Assembly (NCBI GenBank): GCA_958422185.1
Contig: CATZNW010000015.1
Coordinates: 1 to 61,858 of the forward strand
Source: an uncultured Clostridium sp.
GTDB taxonomy: Bacteria; Bacillota; Clostridia; Oscillospirales; Acutalibacteraceae
Reading direction: 5' to 3'
DNA length: 61,858 nt
The position numbers were made by a program, and so were the translations under genes. The notes beneath the pieces were generated by a model. That model searched no databases and was not told the DNA's origin. It worked only from the letters and a program-made list of their open reading frames with translations. Within the stretch, counting starts at the first letter, position 1, and the number at the start of each line of letters is the position of its first letter. Below, piece after piece: positions 1-8,983 of this stretch.

Positions 1-2508
1 CTTAAAACTTTCCCGCGCTTTTTTTTCAGGTTTTTCAAGGCGGATTCTGAACGTTTTGACCTCAAAGGGATTCAGCTCAAATGTTAGCGTTTTTGCCGCA
101 AAACGCGCTTTATCCGTTTCTTTTTCATTGGCAAGCGTTTCTACCGCGTTTTCGATCTTTTTGCAGAATCTGAGCTTAACGTTTTTATGTTTCTGTCCGC
201 ATCCTTCGTTTACTCTGACGATGATTCCGTTTGAATCCTGCGCAAGCTTTACTGCTCTGACAACGCAGTTTTCATCGTTTACAGCCATGAATGAAAAACT
301 GTTCGTCAGTTCGCCTTTCCGCCTTGCTCCCGTCTGAAATGCGGCAAGCGGTTTGTTAAAGTATTCGCTTTGCAGCTGCGTTGAATTTTCATATCCTGCG
401 CTGTGGCTGTAAATACCGAAACTGAAAATATTTCTGCCAAGGTCCTGAAGATCCTGCCGTGCGTCCTTTGTAAACGCGCCCGCAGGGGTATGCAGGCATG
501 TCAGTCTTAATGTATTTGAGCTTGGCTTATCCCAACCGTATTTGCAGTCTGAAAAGACAGATACGCCGTATTTTCCGTTTCCGGCAGTTATGTCGGCCCA
601 TTTCTGAGCCGGAACCTCATAGAGGGTCTCCGTGTTGTTTTCACGTTTGATAACACCCAGCCCAAGATCATACGAGGCGTATCTGTTATAGCAGCTGAAA
701 GGAAATACCGCTTTGAGCATTGTTCTTCTTGAGCGCCAGTCAACTTCGTTTAGTACTCTTATAAATTCGCCGCCGCTTTCAAGATATACGGTCTGCACTA
801 TGGAGGAGTGGTCAAGCTCCCTGGTTACTTTGACAGCGACCCTTGCGGGGCCGTTCTCAGCTATTTCAAATTCAGGGGTGTTTGCATAGTAAGACGGCTC
901 CCGGTCAATGTCCTTTTTCCTGATTTCCCAGGAGGGGTAGGAAAGAGCGCCGGTGTCTTTCAGACACGCCATTTTGATCGGTGCGTCAAGCAGCTTAATT
1001 CGGTTTTTCTTGTCAATGATCGAAGCTATGTCACCGTTTTTATTGAATAGGATCTGGTATTTTTCGTTTTCAAGCACATGCTCGCTTACTTTTAAGTCTG
1101 TTTCCATACAGCATACACTGTCTGCGGGAACGATGTCATAGACCTTAAGCCCCATAGCTTCCACTTCGGCAATAAAGACAATATCAAATTCTTTGCCGGA
1201 TTTATATGTGATCTGGCTGGGTGTTTCCTTTCCGTCTTTGTCCAGCACTTTAATAAACGTACAGTTGTGCGTCATTCTTATATGCGCTGAAACGGCCGAT
1301 CTTCGCTTTTGAGCAACCGGGTTGCTTACTATTACTGCGCATTCTGTCACCCAGTCTGTGTCAAGCTCGTTTGCAAGTGCGCCTGCCGCCGCGAAATACT
1401 CGTTTTTGAATTCGCTGAGCGAAAGAAAATAATCATTCTGGCTGTCAGCGCAAACGTCCATGTTTCCGGTCCCGGTTATGTCATCGTGAAACTGATGCTG
1501 AATAACCCGCTCCCAGGCTCTGTTGAGATTGTCAAGAGGATAGCTGTAAACGCCCGCGCAGTGAGCCGCCGTGCAAAGTCTTTCCGCCTCGTCTGCAAGG
1601 ATCTCGTTTTGCGCATTGAGCCTTTTGTTCATTGCACGTGAAGTGTATGCGCCGGCGCCGTGGGAAGTCATAAGCAGTTCTCCGTCCCAGCGCGGCAACT
1701 TTCCCTTTACGCTATCCGGCAGTTTGTCAAGGTCTTTAAAAAACTCGTCCGTTGATGCAGATACGATTTCAAAGTCCGAATCCGCGTTTTTTTCAACGCT
1801 TTCTTCAACTGCCTGCACACTTTTCTCGTCCGGCGATCCGCCCCAGTCTCCGGTGCCGTAAAGGTGCATCGTCTGCGGCAGTCCGCCCTCAAAGGCGTTT
1901 CGTGAGATTTTGTTGATTACAGAGATATCTCCTCTGATATCTCCTTCAAATTTATACCTGTAAGATTTTGCGTCAAGGCAGGCAAATATTTCGCTCCCGT
2001 CAATTCCCTTCCAAATGCCGGTGTCAAACGGAACTCCGTTTGCAGAGCCCCAGCTGAGCTTTTGTGTTGAAAATCCCTTCAGCCCGGCGTGCTTTATAAC
2101 GCTTGGAAGCTGCCTGCCGAACCCGAAGCAGTCCGGCAGAAAGATATCTTCGCTCTCTTTTCCGAATTTTTCTTTAAAGTATCCGTTTCCCAACAGAATA
2201 TTTCTGAAAAGCGCCTCGGGGGAGGGGATATTGACGTCGCCGTTCTCATATTCTGAGCCGGAAACGCACCATCTGCCCTCTTTGATAAGCTTTTTTATGT
2301 ATTCAAAGTGCAGGGGATAGTATTCTTCTGCCAGCTTGTATCTGAAGGCGCCTTCGAAATTGAATCTGTAATGCGGGTATTTTTCAATTAAATGAATATT
2401 TTTTTCAAGAGTATCCGGCAAAAATTCATCTATCGTTTTTGCCAGATTCCAGCGCCATACAGTGTCAAGATGCGCCGTTGCGGCAACATAAGCCTTTTTC
2501 TTTTCCAT
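1..2508 (-). CDS. Alpha-mannosidase, GH38 (3' end cut by window edge)
   Basis: The minus-strand frame is open from the ATG at 2508 to the window edge (836 codons, no stop), so the C-terminus lies outside. The N-terminus carries the GH38 zinc-site motif TAHLDTVWRW (residues 11-20), and LPDCFGFG holds the likely nucleophile Asp126. HQFHDDITGTG lies near the middle, followed by the beta-sandwich mannosidase C-terminal region. Unlike the second GH38 gene here (18545-21472), it starts directly at the catalytic domain with no N-terminal extension. No signal peptide is visible, so it is probably cytoplasmic and acts on imported mannosides. The ribosome site AAGGGA lies just upstream, 9 bp after the preceding small gene, so the two are probably cotranscribed. 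The family call is firm. Linkage specificity cannot be read from the sequence. Confidence 0.93.
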   Translation of the reverse strand, partial: MEKKKAYVAATAHLDTVWRWNLAKTIDEFLPDTLEKNIHLIEKYPHYRFNFEGAFRYKLAEEYYPLHFEYIKKLIKEGRWCVSGSEYENGDVNIPSPEALFRNILLGNGYFKEKFGKESEDIFLPDCFGFGRQLPSVIKHAGLKGFSTQKLSWGSANGVPFDTGIWKGIDGSEIFACLDAKSYRYKFEGDIRGDISVINKISRNAFEGGLPQTMHLYGTGDWGGSPDEKSVQAVEESVEKNADSDFEIVSASTDEFFKDLDKLPDSVKGKLPRWDGELLMTSHGAGAYTSRAMNKRLNAQNEILADEAERLCTAAHCAGVYSYPLDNLNRAWERVIQHQFHDDITGTGNMDVCADSQNDYFLSLSEFKNEYFAAAGALANELDTDWVTECAVIVSNPVAQKRRSAVSAHIRMTHNCTFIKVLDKDGKETPSQITYKSGKEFDIVFIAEVEAMGLKVYDIVPADSVCCMETDLKVSEHVLENEKYQILFNKNGDIASIIDKKNRIKLLDAPIKMACLKDTGALSYPSWEIRKKDIDREPSYYANTPEFEIAENGPARVAVKVTRELDHSSIVQTVYLESGGEFIRVLNEVDWRSRRTMLKAVFPFSCYNRYASYDLGLGVIKRENNTETLYEVPAQKWADITAGNGKYGVSVFSDCKYGWDKPSSNTLRLTCLHTPAGAFTKDARQDLQDLGRNIFSFGIYSHSAGYENSTQLQSEYFNKPLAAFQTGARRKGELTNSFSFMAVNDENCVVRAVKLAQDSNGIIVRVNEGCGQKHKNVKLRFCKKIENAVETLANEKETDKARFAAKTLTFELNPFEVKTFRIRLEKPEKKARESFK

Positions 2509-2517
2509 ATTGTTCCC

Positions 2518-2736
2518 TTATTTCTCTATGATCTCATAGGTGAATTCGTAGGTTTTTTGAAGTTCCTTAACCTTATCTTCATTGTCTTCAATAAAGGTTT
2601 CGGAATAGATCGATTTGCCGTCAACGGAATAGTCCCTAACTATTTTGTTAAGTGCCTCCCACGCCTCGTCGGCCTTGTCGTATCCGTCTTCAAATTTGAT
2701 CAAAAATTCTCTGTGTTTTGGCAGTCTTACTTTCAT
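2518..2736 (-). CDS. Small conserved-looking protein of unknown function, 72 aa
   Basis: The protein is short, charged and probably soluble (MKVRLPKHREFLIKFEDGY at the start), with a lysine- and glutamate-rich helical tail and no membrane segment or cysteines. The start is supported by a GGAG ribosome site 5-7 bp upstream. It ends 9 bp before the GH38 mannosidase start, which suggests one transcript. I do not recognise the family. The spaced acidic and aromatic residues suggest a compact alpha/beta fold, but that is a guess. Confidence 0.65.
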   Translation of the reverse strand: MKVRLPKHREFLIKFEDGYDKADEAWEALNKIVRDYSVDGKSIYSETFIEDNEDKVKELQKTYEFTYEIIEK

Positions 2737-2791
2737 AATGATTCTCCTGTCTGTTTTTATATTTTTATTATATATTTTCTTATATTTTATA

Positions 2792-3241
2792 TCAAGTTAA
2801 ATTTGCTTCAATTAATGATAAAAGTGACGCAAGGAAAACTTCATCCTGCTTTTTGTTCCGTTTTGACGGGCCTTTCAGATGTTTTCCGGCTCGTCTTGCC
2901 GTTTTTGCCGCGTGCCTGCTCTGAAGCAGTGAGTCAATATTGATATCGCTGATGATCAATCCGTTTTGTGTTATCGGAAACGCTTGCTTTGCAAGCGCCA
3001 TAGCGGCAAGCCCGTAATCCTGTGTTACAACTATATCGCCGGCCTCGGTATTGTTTATGAGAGCGAAATCCGCGCTGTCTGCGCCCTTTGAAACCATGAT
3101 CACTTCTGTATTACAGGTGTTGAGGCAGCTCAGATCGTGGCTCGTGTCACAGTATACTACTGATCTGATACCCGCTCTTTCCGCCGCACTGACTGCGATT
3201 TCGGTAACCGGGCAGCCGTCCGCGTCAATAAGTATCTTCAA
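2792..3241 (-). CDS. YaiI/YqxD family protein (UPF0178, NYN/PIN-like fold)
   Basis: The family signature LKILIDADGCPV opens the protein. Later blocks match too: VVTQDYGLAAMAL, then the basic stretch RRAGKHLKGPSKRNKKQDE typical of UPF0178. Conserved aspartates (DADGCP, TQDYG) resemble a PIN/NYN nuclease metal site, but no reaction is established for the family. Family members normally begin MKILIDADG, which points to the TTG at 3241 as the start (149 aa). An ATG at 3280 in the same frame would add 13 residues unlike the family and sits inside the loop of a terminator hairpin. It lies downstream of the sulfatase gene and is probably read by run-through past that terminator. Confidence 0.85.
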   Translation of the reverse strand: MKILIDADGCPVTEIAVSAAERAGIRSVVYCDTSHDLSCLNTCNTEVIMVSKGADSADFALINNTEAGDIVVTQDYGLAAMALAKQAFPITQNGLIISDINIDSLLQSRHAAKTARRAGKHLKGPSKRNKKQDEVFLASLLSLIEANLT

Positions 3242-3260
3242 ATTTTCTTCGTCTTCTTTC

Positions 3261-3292
3261 CAAAAAGAAACACACCGCAAATGGTGTGTTTC
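3261..3292 (-). terminator. Rho-independent terminator after the membrane sulfatase gene
   Basis: Perfect 10-bp inverted repeat GAAACACACC / GGTGTGTTTC with a 6-nt loop. On the minus strand it is followed by TTTTT, and it begins just past the sulfatase stop (3299). Its loop contains the alternative ATG (3280) of the next gene. Confidence 0.8.
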
Positions 3293-3298
3293 GTACCG

Positions 3299-5173
3299 TT
3301 ATTTTTCTTCTTCCTCAGCCGCAGTAATATCCGCCTGCGGCTTACTGGGATCAACAAGAATATTGTTGTTCATAAAATCGCTTTTCTTTTCAAGCTCGTT
3401 ATTGACAAAATCAAACCCGTATTCCTCATAGACCGTTGGCGTATCGGAGAAAAGGTTTGTGCCGATCCCGAGCCTGTCGCCTTTGATCTCAACGCCCATG
3501 CTTGCAAGAATAGTGGGGAACATATCAAAATTGCAGTATTGCCTGTTGATAAATCTTTCCGCTGGTGTGTTTGAAACGGTCGGCGCAGGATTCAGAATCA
3601 GATTAAACTGCGTGCGCAGATAATCCTGGTCAAAATCCTTAAAGAAATCCGTATCCATACTCAGATGGTCGCCGATCAGTACGATCGTGGTATTGTCATA
3701 AAACGGCTGCTGCTGTATCCAGCGAACAAATTTAACGGTCTCGCTGCTGCTGTAAGCGATAACATTGGAATACTGATCGCTGTAAGGAGTCGGTGCGTTC
3801 TTGCTCAGATAGCCGTGGGGACGGTGGGTATCCGCTGTTTCCATTGTAAAATTAAACGGCTTTCCGGTGTTATACAGCCTTGTGATTTCCTCCTTTGCAA
3901 ATTCATAGAGCTTGTCGTCTTCAAACCCCCACCACTGTCTGTAATCCTGAGGTATGTAGCCAGCTTCTTTCGCGTATTTGTAATCAAAAATCTTATAGCC
4001 GCCGTGGGATTCAAACAGATAGGTCACACCTCCGAAATTGGTGTCCGCTCCCATCATGATTGTCTGTTCATACCCCTGATCCCGAAGCATATCGCCAAAC
4101 GTATATGCTCCCGGCAGAAAGTTATCCTTGGAACCGTATGCGTTAGCCTCAGCGGGAACCTTCATAGGCAGTCCCGTCATCATATTGACCATGGACGCAA
4201 CGGACCACTGCGTGCCCGTTCCCTGAAGCGGTCCGCCGAATTTCCTTTCTGTGTTTGAAAATACATCGCCTTCATAAGCAAGCTTGGTGAGTTCCGGTAT
4301 AAGATTCTCTTCCATGTATCCGCCAAGATCCCGGGACAAATAGCTGTTTTCCATGGATTCAAGGTAAATGTGAATTATATTTCTTTTCTGTTTTGGGAAA
4401 ACAATTTTTGTGGTTCTCGGATCGGCATAATTATCGGCAATAAAATCCGATTCCGCTACATATGCGTTATACAGCTGTTTCAGCTGGAACTCACGGACTC
4501 CGTATACAAGACCCCCTGCAAGCACAGCAATGCCAAGAACAAGGCTGACAATTCTGTGGAACAGATCATTGAAAACCGTTAACTTGTTCTTTGTGCCTGT
4601 GCCGTGATAAACTATGCTGAAATCAGAATATACAAAAAGGCTGAAAATAGCCGTACACAGCGCCGTCTGAAAAACCGGGCGCTCAAATACATCCAAATAT
4701 ACTCCCGAATCTGCTCCGCCTGTAGGTGAAAACAGATTGATGATCAGCTGGTCCGCAGTAACATCACCGAAGGAATCCTTGCCCCATATCGTGCCGAAAA
4801 AAGCTGCGCAGCCAAGCATAAACAGAAAACAGGATAAAATTTTTACGAATCTTGTGCCGTGGGTCTTTTTTCTTTTTCCGTCTTCAAAAGTGAGATATCT
4901 GTTCACAAAAGCGGATAAAAGCAGGCACACGGCTCCGACTACTATGGAAAGCGCAAAATATTTAAGAAAATTTTCAGTGCCGTAAGCAGTAGTGTCCAGA
5001 AAATGCTGGTATCTGAAAACATATTTCAAAAGAGCTATCGAAACGAGGTTGATAACAAAAATATTTCTTATGGCGGTGTGAAGAATTTTGCCGAAAGTTC
5101 TTTTTCTGCAAAACAGCAATATCTCCGCCGCGCTTATTAAAAGCGATCCGATGGTTCCGCAAAGGATAAACAT
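3299..5173 (-). CDS. Membrane-bound sulfatase-fold phosphoglycerol transferase (LtaS/OpgB-like)
   Basis: 624 aa: several N-terminal membrane segments (about residues 1-25, 35-52, 70-92, 108-130, 165-185, 207-225), then an extracellular alkaline-phosphatase/sulfatase-fold domain. Metal-site residues expected for LtaS-type enzymes are visible: Glu272 in YLESMENSY, a candidate catalytic Thr in GTGTQW (about 319-321), and Asp502-His503 in IGDHLSMD. The family moves glycerol phosphate from phosphatidylglycerol onto lipoteichoic acid or periplasmic glucans. The motif around the Thr resembles OpgB more than classical LtaS, so the acceptor is uncertain. A ribosome site AGAGGA supports the start. A strong terminator follows. 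Expression seems independent of the sialidase-like gene upstream, because 152 bp containing a hairpin separate them. Confidence 0.88.
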   Translation of the reverse strand: MFILCGTIGSLLISAAEILLFCRKRTFGKILHTAIRNIFVINLVSIALLKYVFRYQHFLDTTAYGTENFLKYFALSIVVGAVCLLLSAFVNRYLTFEDGKRKKTHGTRFVKILSCFLFMLGCAAFFGTIWGKDSFGDVTADQLIINLFSPTGGADSGVYLDVFERPVFQTALCTAIFSLFVYSDFSIVYHGTGTKNKLTVFNDLFHRIVSLVLGIAVLAGGLVYGVREFQLKQLYNAYVAESDFIADNYADPRTTKIVFPKQKRNIIHIYLESMENSYLSRDLGGYMEENLIPELTKLAYEGDVFSNTERKFGGPLQGTGTQWSVASMVNMMTGLPMKVPAEANAYGSKDNFLPGAYTFGDMLRDQGYEQTIMMGADTNFGGVTYLFESHGGYKIFDYKYAKEAGYIPQDYRQWWGFEDDKLYEFAKEEITRLYNTGKPFNFTMETADTHRPHGYLSKNAPTPYSDQYSNVIAYSSSETVKFVRWIQQQPFYDNTTIVLIGDHLSMDTDFFKDFDQDYLRTQFNLILNPAPTVSNTPAERFINRQYCNFDMFPTILASMGVEIKGDRLGIGTNLFSDTPTVYEEYGFDFVNNELEKKSDFMNNNILVDPSKPQADITAAEEEEK

Positions 5174-5240
5174 AAAATTCCTCTCTTCTTTTCATTTAAA
5201 TATTTGATTAAATAACACTATGCTGTGCATTCTAACATAA

Positions 5241-5281
5241 ATGCCCTTTTATTACAACTGTAAACTGCAATAAAAGGGCAT
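5241..5281 (-). terminator. Possible terminator hairpin between sialidase-like and sulfatase genes
   Basis: A 13-bp perfect inverted repeat, ATGCCCTTTTATT / AATAAAAGGGCAT, with a 15-nt loop lies about 45 bp downstream of the sialidase-like gene on the minus strand. The tail after it (TTTATGTT) is only moderately U-rich, so it may be a weak terminator or another element. Confidence 0.5.
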
Positions 5282-5325
5282 ATTGTAATACTTTTTTAAT
5301 TCTATAACGCAATGAATTTAACTCT

Positions 5326-6678
5326 TTACTGATTTTGTGAAGACATTTCGGCAACCAGTGCGTCTGTATCCTTAAGATCTATACGTTTTGAGCAAATGTA
5401 TGTGCGCAGCTCTTTTGAGAAGAGGCCGGTTTTGTCGTCAGGATCAAAATGACCGTAGCTGGAGGTTACTATCGTTCCGTCTTCAAGCACAACGTTTCCG
5501 CAGTAGCCTGTGTCTGAGTCCGCGCAGTATTCCGGTTCTTTTTGCCCGTTCTGATATATATGGGCAAGTTTGATCCTGTACTGGCCTTCGTTACCTTCTT
5601 TCAGGTCTTCATAGGTTCCTACCCATGCTACCCAGCCTTCGCTTACATATCCTCCCGTAACGCTGTCATCAGCATTTTTTTCTGCTTCAGGACCCCGTTC
5701 TATGGAACGGAAAGTTATAAACAGTCTTCCGTCATTTGTGTATTCCGCTTTGAACCTGTCTCCGTTCAGTGCTGCCGGCAGCTCCCTCGGTTCGCTCCAG
5801 GTCTCTCCCTCATCTTCGGAGAAAGAAACAAGTGAATTCATCGTGCGGCTGTTGCTTCGGGTGATCAGACAAAGTTCGTCCCCCTTGCCCTGTTCACTGC
5901 GGATCACTTCAACCTCGCACATGTTGGATTCCTGCTCAATATCTCTGTAAGCGGAAAAATATCTGACCGGTTCGCTCCAGTGCATATTTCCGTTTTCATC
6001 AAAAGTAAGTATTGTTTTGTAGTTGTAAAATTCAGCGTCATGAAACAGTCCCATCCACTTATCAACGAATTTCCCGTTTTCTTTGAGCTGGGTAAGACTG
6101 CTCATGGCTACGATCGGGATGACCGGGTGCGAACTGCTTTTGTCATAAAAAGTCTCGAATTCGGTCCAGGTCGCGCCTTCGTCCGTTGAAACGGAGCAGT
6201 TAAAACCTCCGTTCGTTTCCGGCTCATCGCTCCACTGCGGATTTGCGGAGATCATTATAAGTTTATCCGGAGTTTCTCCGTCAGTAAACGCAAGACGGTA
6301 AACCGTAGGTGTTTCCTGCGAATCTTCCCAGCTTGCCGGAGTTCCGGAAATACTGTCACTCCAGGTGACTCCGCCGTCCGTGCTGATTTTTGTCAGCACT
6401 GCGCCTTTGCCGTGACCTGCCGGGTACATGGTCAGTATGTTGCCGTTCTTCAGCAGGACGGAATCCGGATGCGCCATATAATCAAGTGAGTCGTCCACAG
6501 TAGCCAGTTCGTAAAGATATTTGTATTCTTCAGGGCAGTTTTCCGGCATGATGCTCAGATCAAGTTCCGGTATTGTATAATCGCTGCCGGTAAATGGCCG
6601 AGGTTCGGCTTTAGAACATCCGAAAAACAGCCCGCTCACGAGCAGCAACGGCAGTATCAAACAAAATAACTTTTTCAT
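5326..6678 (-). CDS. Sialidase/BNR-fold lipoprotein
   Basis: 450 aa with an N-terminal lipoprotein signal (MKKLFCLILPLLLVSGLFFGC, cysteine 21) for anchoring outside the membrane. Three Asp-box (BNR) repeats are visible: STDGGVTW, STDEGATW and SEDEGETW, which mark a six-bladed sialidase-type propeller. The usual FRIP arginine motif is not evident; the corresponding place reads YMAHPDSVLL. This could be a divergent exo-glycosidase or a non-catalytic propeller. The gene stands alone, with a good GAAAGGA ribosome site. The fold call is firm and sialidase activity is doubtful. Confidence 0.85.
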   Translation of the reverse strand: MKKLFCLILPLLLVSGLFFGCSKAEPRPFTGSDYTIPELDLSIMPENCPEEYKYLYELATVDDSLDYMAHPDSVLLKNGNILTMYPAGHGKGAVLTKISTDGGVTWSDSISGTPASWEDSQETPTVYRLAFTDGETPDKLIMISANPQWSDEPETNGGFNCSVSTDEGATWTEFETFYDKSSSHPVIPIVAMSSLTQLKENGKFVDKWMGLFHDAEFYNYKTILTFDENGNMHWSEPVRYFSAYRDIEQESNMCEVEVIRSEQGKGDELCLITRSNSRTMNSLVSFSEDEGETWSEPRELPAALNGDRFKAEYTNDGRLFITFRSIERGPEAEKNADDSVTGGYVSEGWVAWVGTYEDLKEGNEGQYRIKLAHIYQNGQKEPEYCADSDTGYCGNVVLEDGTIVTSSYGHFDPDDKTGLFSKELRTYICSKRIDLKDTDALVAEMSSQNQ

Positions 6679-6782
6679 AGAATGATCCTTTCTGTTCCTT
6701 TAATACACGGATAAAGATTTGAAATTCGCTTTCAGTTTAATTTAATTATATTCTGCTGAAAAAGTCAAGCTTCCATTGCATT

Positions 6783-7490
6783 CTATTTGTCAGTTTCCTT
6801 TCTCGAGCTCTCATCTTCTTTGGACGAATGTGAAAACGATTTTATTTTTTCTTTCTTTTCCTTTAATTTTTCATATATTTCTTTAAGTTCTTTTCGTTCT
6901 ATATAACACTGCGAGCACAGACCGGCAATACCGGTCAGAACCGATAATACTGCCGCCGCGGTGTGTGAAAGGCCAAGATTCGCCTCAAAAACGCCGAAAA
7001 GCATGAAAGCGCCTGAAAATGAGGTCGTGGCAATGGTAACCAGATACTTGTATTTTGTGCTGAGTATACCTGCGGCCAAAGCAGCAGCAAAACCAACAAA
7101 AGCAGATCCGGTATCTCCCAGGAAAGTAAGATAAGAGGGGAGAGTGACAAATACCATAATAAACGTTGTAATGAAAAGCTGCAGTTTAAAAAGCTTTTTT
7201 GAATAATATGCGCAAAATCCGCCGCAGATCACTCCGAATACGATCAGCAGATCCATTCCTGTTCCGCCGGGCTCAAATAGTAAACCGATTGTGAAAACAG
7301 GCAAAAGAAAGCCGATCCAGAAAAAGAAGAATGCATTCCAGATCTTATGTACCGCATGTCCGAAAAAACAGGTGGCCGCGGAACATATGCCCAGTATCCA
7401 AGGTAACGCAGTTTCAGCGCCGGTGCGTATATTTTCAAATTCAGCTGGAATTGCGGCAATGATTTTTTCAAGCAATTCGTAAAATTCCAT
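6783..7490 (-). CDS. Multi-pass membrane protein of unknown function
   Basis: 235 aa from the ATG at 7490, chosen because AGGAG lies 5-6 bp before it. A longer reading from 7556 has no such site. Hydrophobic stretches suggest five to seven membrane helices over about residues 25-190. A lysine/glutamate-rich, probably coiled cytoplasmic tail (KEIYEKLKEKKEKIK) ends the protein. I recognise no enzyme motif. It is flanked by a minus-strand sialidase-like gene and a divergent small gene, and nothing nearby gives a role. Confidence 0.75.
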   Translation of the reverse strand: MEFYELLEKIIAAIPAEFENIRTGAETALPWILGICSAATCFFGHAVHKIWNAFFFFWIGFLLPVFTIGLLFEPGGTGMDLLIVFGVICGGFCAYYSKKLFKLQLFITTFIMVFVTLPSYLTFLGDTGSAFVGFAAALAAGILSTKYKYLVTIATTSFSGAFMLFGVFEANLGLSHTAAAVLSVLTGIAGLCSQCYIERKELKEIYEKLKEKKEKIKSFSHSSKEDESSRKETDK

Positions 7491-7649
7491 ATAGGCTCCT
7501 TGCATCAAATGATTTTTATATTGCCCCCACTTGGCATGCTGAATAATTTTTCTCAATACATGTGTTTTTTTGAAATATATCTTTACAAAATTAAATGTAA
7601 ATCGGATTTATTTACAGTGCCGAAAAAATAGGAAAGTGAGGAAAATTAA

Positions 7650-7937
7650 ATGACAAGAAATGAATTTATCAAGTACATAAAATCACAATATGCCGAATGC
7701 TGTAATATCGAAAGTGAGCTCGGCAGGCTTGAACACAGCGAGTCAGAGGGGAGTTTCATCTATGAGACCGGCACGCTGGTAATTGGCAAGTATTATTACA
7801 GTATGCATCTTGTAAACAGGTGCGGCGAATCGGAATTGCTGCACTTTTGCGTTTATGGCCTGGGTATCAAGTGTAATGTAACATTTAATGATTACGAACT
7901 TCAAAGTTACGAAAATTTTGAATATATGATTCTGTAA
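7650..7937 (+). CDS. Small protein of unknown function, 95 aa
   Basis: An acidic, soluble-looking protein with no membrane helix (starts MTRNEFIKYIKSQYAECCN). It is preceded by GAGGA at a good distance and followed by a clear terminator at 7989-8015, so it is probably a real monocistronic gene. The three cysteines near residues 17, 18 and 52 do not form a recognisable metal motif. Family unknown. Confidence 0.65.
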   Translation: MTRNEFIKYIKSQYAECCNIESELGRLEHSESEGSFIYETGTLVIGKYYYSMHLVNRCGESELLHFCVYGLGIKCNVTFNDYELQSYENFEYMIL

Positions 7938-7988
7938 AGTTTTTACTTTTTATTAAAATATAGAAAATAAAGATAACTGTTTCGGCAC

Positions 7989-8015
7989 ACGGGCGCAGTT
8001 TTGCGTCCGTTTTTT
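7989..8015 (+). terminator. Rho-independent terminator after the 95-aa gene
   Basis: A 9-bp stem ACGGGCGCA / TGCGTCCGT (one G-U pair) with a GTTT loop is followed by TTTTT on the plus strand, about 50 bp after the stop at 7937. Confidence 0.75.
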
Positions 8016-8054
8016 ACTTATAAAAATGAGCCGGTGTGATGCATCGAAAGTAAA

Positions 8055-8083
8055 AAATAAGGGCGTGTTGAAAACACGCCCTT
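8055..8083 (-). terminator. Terminator of the initiator tRNA gene
   Basis: Stem GGGCGTGTT / AACACGCCC with a 3-nt loop, directly after the tRNA 3' end on the minus strand and followed by TTATTTTTTAC. Confidence 0.8.
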
Positions 8084-8085
8084 TA

Positions 8086-8161
8086 TGGTTGCGGGGGCAG
8101 GACTCGAACCTGCGACCTCCGGGTTATGAGCCCGACGAGCTTCCAACTGCTCTACCCCGCG
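8086..8161 (-). tRNA. Initiator tRNA-Met (CAT)
   Basis: 76 nt including encoded CCA. The anticodon loop is CTCATAA, giving anticodon CAT. Two initiator features are visible: an unpaired C1-A72 at the top of the acceptor stem (CGCGGGG / CCCCGCA), and three consecutive G-C pairs at the base of the anticodon stem (GGG/CCC). This marks it as tRNA-fMet rather than elongator Met. Confidence 0.95.
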
Positions 8162-8191
8162 ATATTTGTTTTGCTCTCATGCGGTACAAAT

Positions 8192-8220
8192 ATAATATAT
8201 CATTTGATCAAAAAATGCAA
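8192..8220 (-). promoter_or_regulatory. Promoter of the initiator tRNA
   Basis: On the minus strand, TTGCAT (-35, 8220-8215) and TATTAT (-10, 8197-8192) with a 17-bp spacer, about 30 bp upstream of the mature tRNA 5' end. Confidence 0.6.
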
Positions 8221-8267
8221 GTGTTTTTTTTATATTTTTTTCAAACAATAGTAAAGGCGGTGGTATT

Positions 8268-8978
8268 GTGAAAGAAATTTTTGATTATTCTGCCCGCATA
8301 GCAGAACAGATCGTTGAAAACGGCGGCGAGATTTCCCGTGCAGAGGAATGTGTTATAAGAATATGCAAAAGCGCCGGTGCAGAAAACGTAAACGTGTTTA
8401 TCATTCCTTCGCTGATTTTTGCTTCCGCCGAATTTAACGGCAAAAGATATACTGCATTTAAGCGTATATATAAGACAGACTTGAACCTTGGCGCTCTTGA
8501 ACTGGCTAACGGCATATCGCGCTCCCTGTGTTCGGGTGAAAAAGCCGCACCGGTGGATTACGCATATCCGCTTTTCATAAGATATTTGGCAACGGCTCTG
8601 GCAACGGGCTCTTTCTGTATCTATTTCGGCGGAACGGTTTACGATGCGTTTTTATCCGGCATTATAGGAATCGCTGTCAGTATATTGCCCCTTGCAAAAA
8701 TAAAACTTAATCTTTTTTCAAAGACTCTAGTGGAATCAACGGTCTGCGGAATACTGGCGTTTTTGCCGCAGACCGCAGGATTCGCCGTAAGCCCGGATAA
8801 GATCATGACAGGCACGATCATGCTGCTGATCCCCGGAATGAGCGTAGGAAATGCAATGAAGGATATGATGAGCGGGGACATCATAGCGGGCATTCTTGAA
8901 ATAACGGAGGCTTTTTTTACCGCCTTTGCCATCGTTCTCGGTTATGCCGTGGCACTGCTCCTTTTTAACGGCAGCTGA
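8268..8978 (+). CDS. Threonine/serine exporter ThrE family, N-terminal (YjjP-like) subunit
   Basis: 236 aa, GTG start with AAAGGCGG upstream. A soluble N-terminal half of about 110 residues (YSARIAEQIVENGGEISRAEE, with a metal-dependent-peptidase-like appearance common to DUF1212) is followed by about five membrane helices. In the ThrE family this half pairs with a small membrane domain that may be fused or, as here, encoded by the next gene 5 bp downstream. Known members export threonine, serine or (YjjPB of E. coli) succinate. The substrate here is open. Confidence 0.85.
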   Translation: MKEIFDYSARIAEQIVENGGEISRAEECVIRICKSAGAENVNVFIIPSLIFASAEFNGKRYTAFKRIYKTDLNLGALELANGISRSLCSGEKAAPVDYAYPLFIRYLATALATGSFCIYFGGTVYDAFLSGIIGIAVSILPLAKIKLNLFSKTLVESTVCGILAFLPQTAGFAVSPDKIMTGTIMLLIPGMSVGNAMKDMMSGDIIAGILEITEAFFTAFAIVLGYAVALLLFNGS

Positions 8979-8983
8979 GTCCT

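Noticed and set aside
5326..6678. Firm call of exo-alpha-sialidase
   Set aside because: Asp boxes are clear but the FRIP arginine and the other catalytic residues could not be located with confidence.
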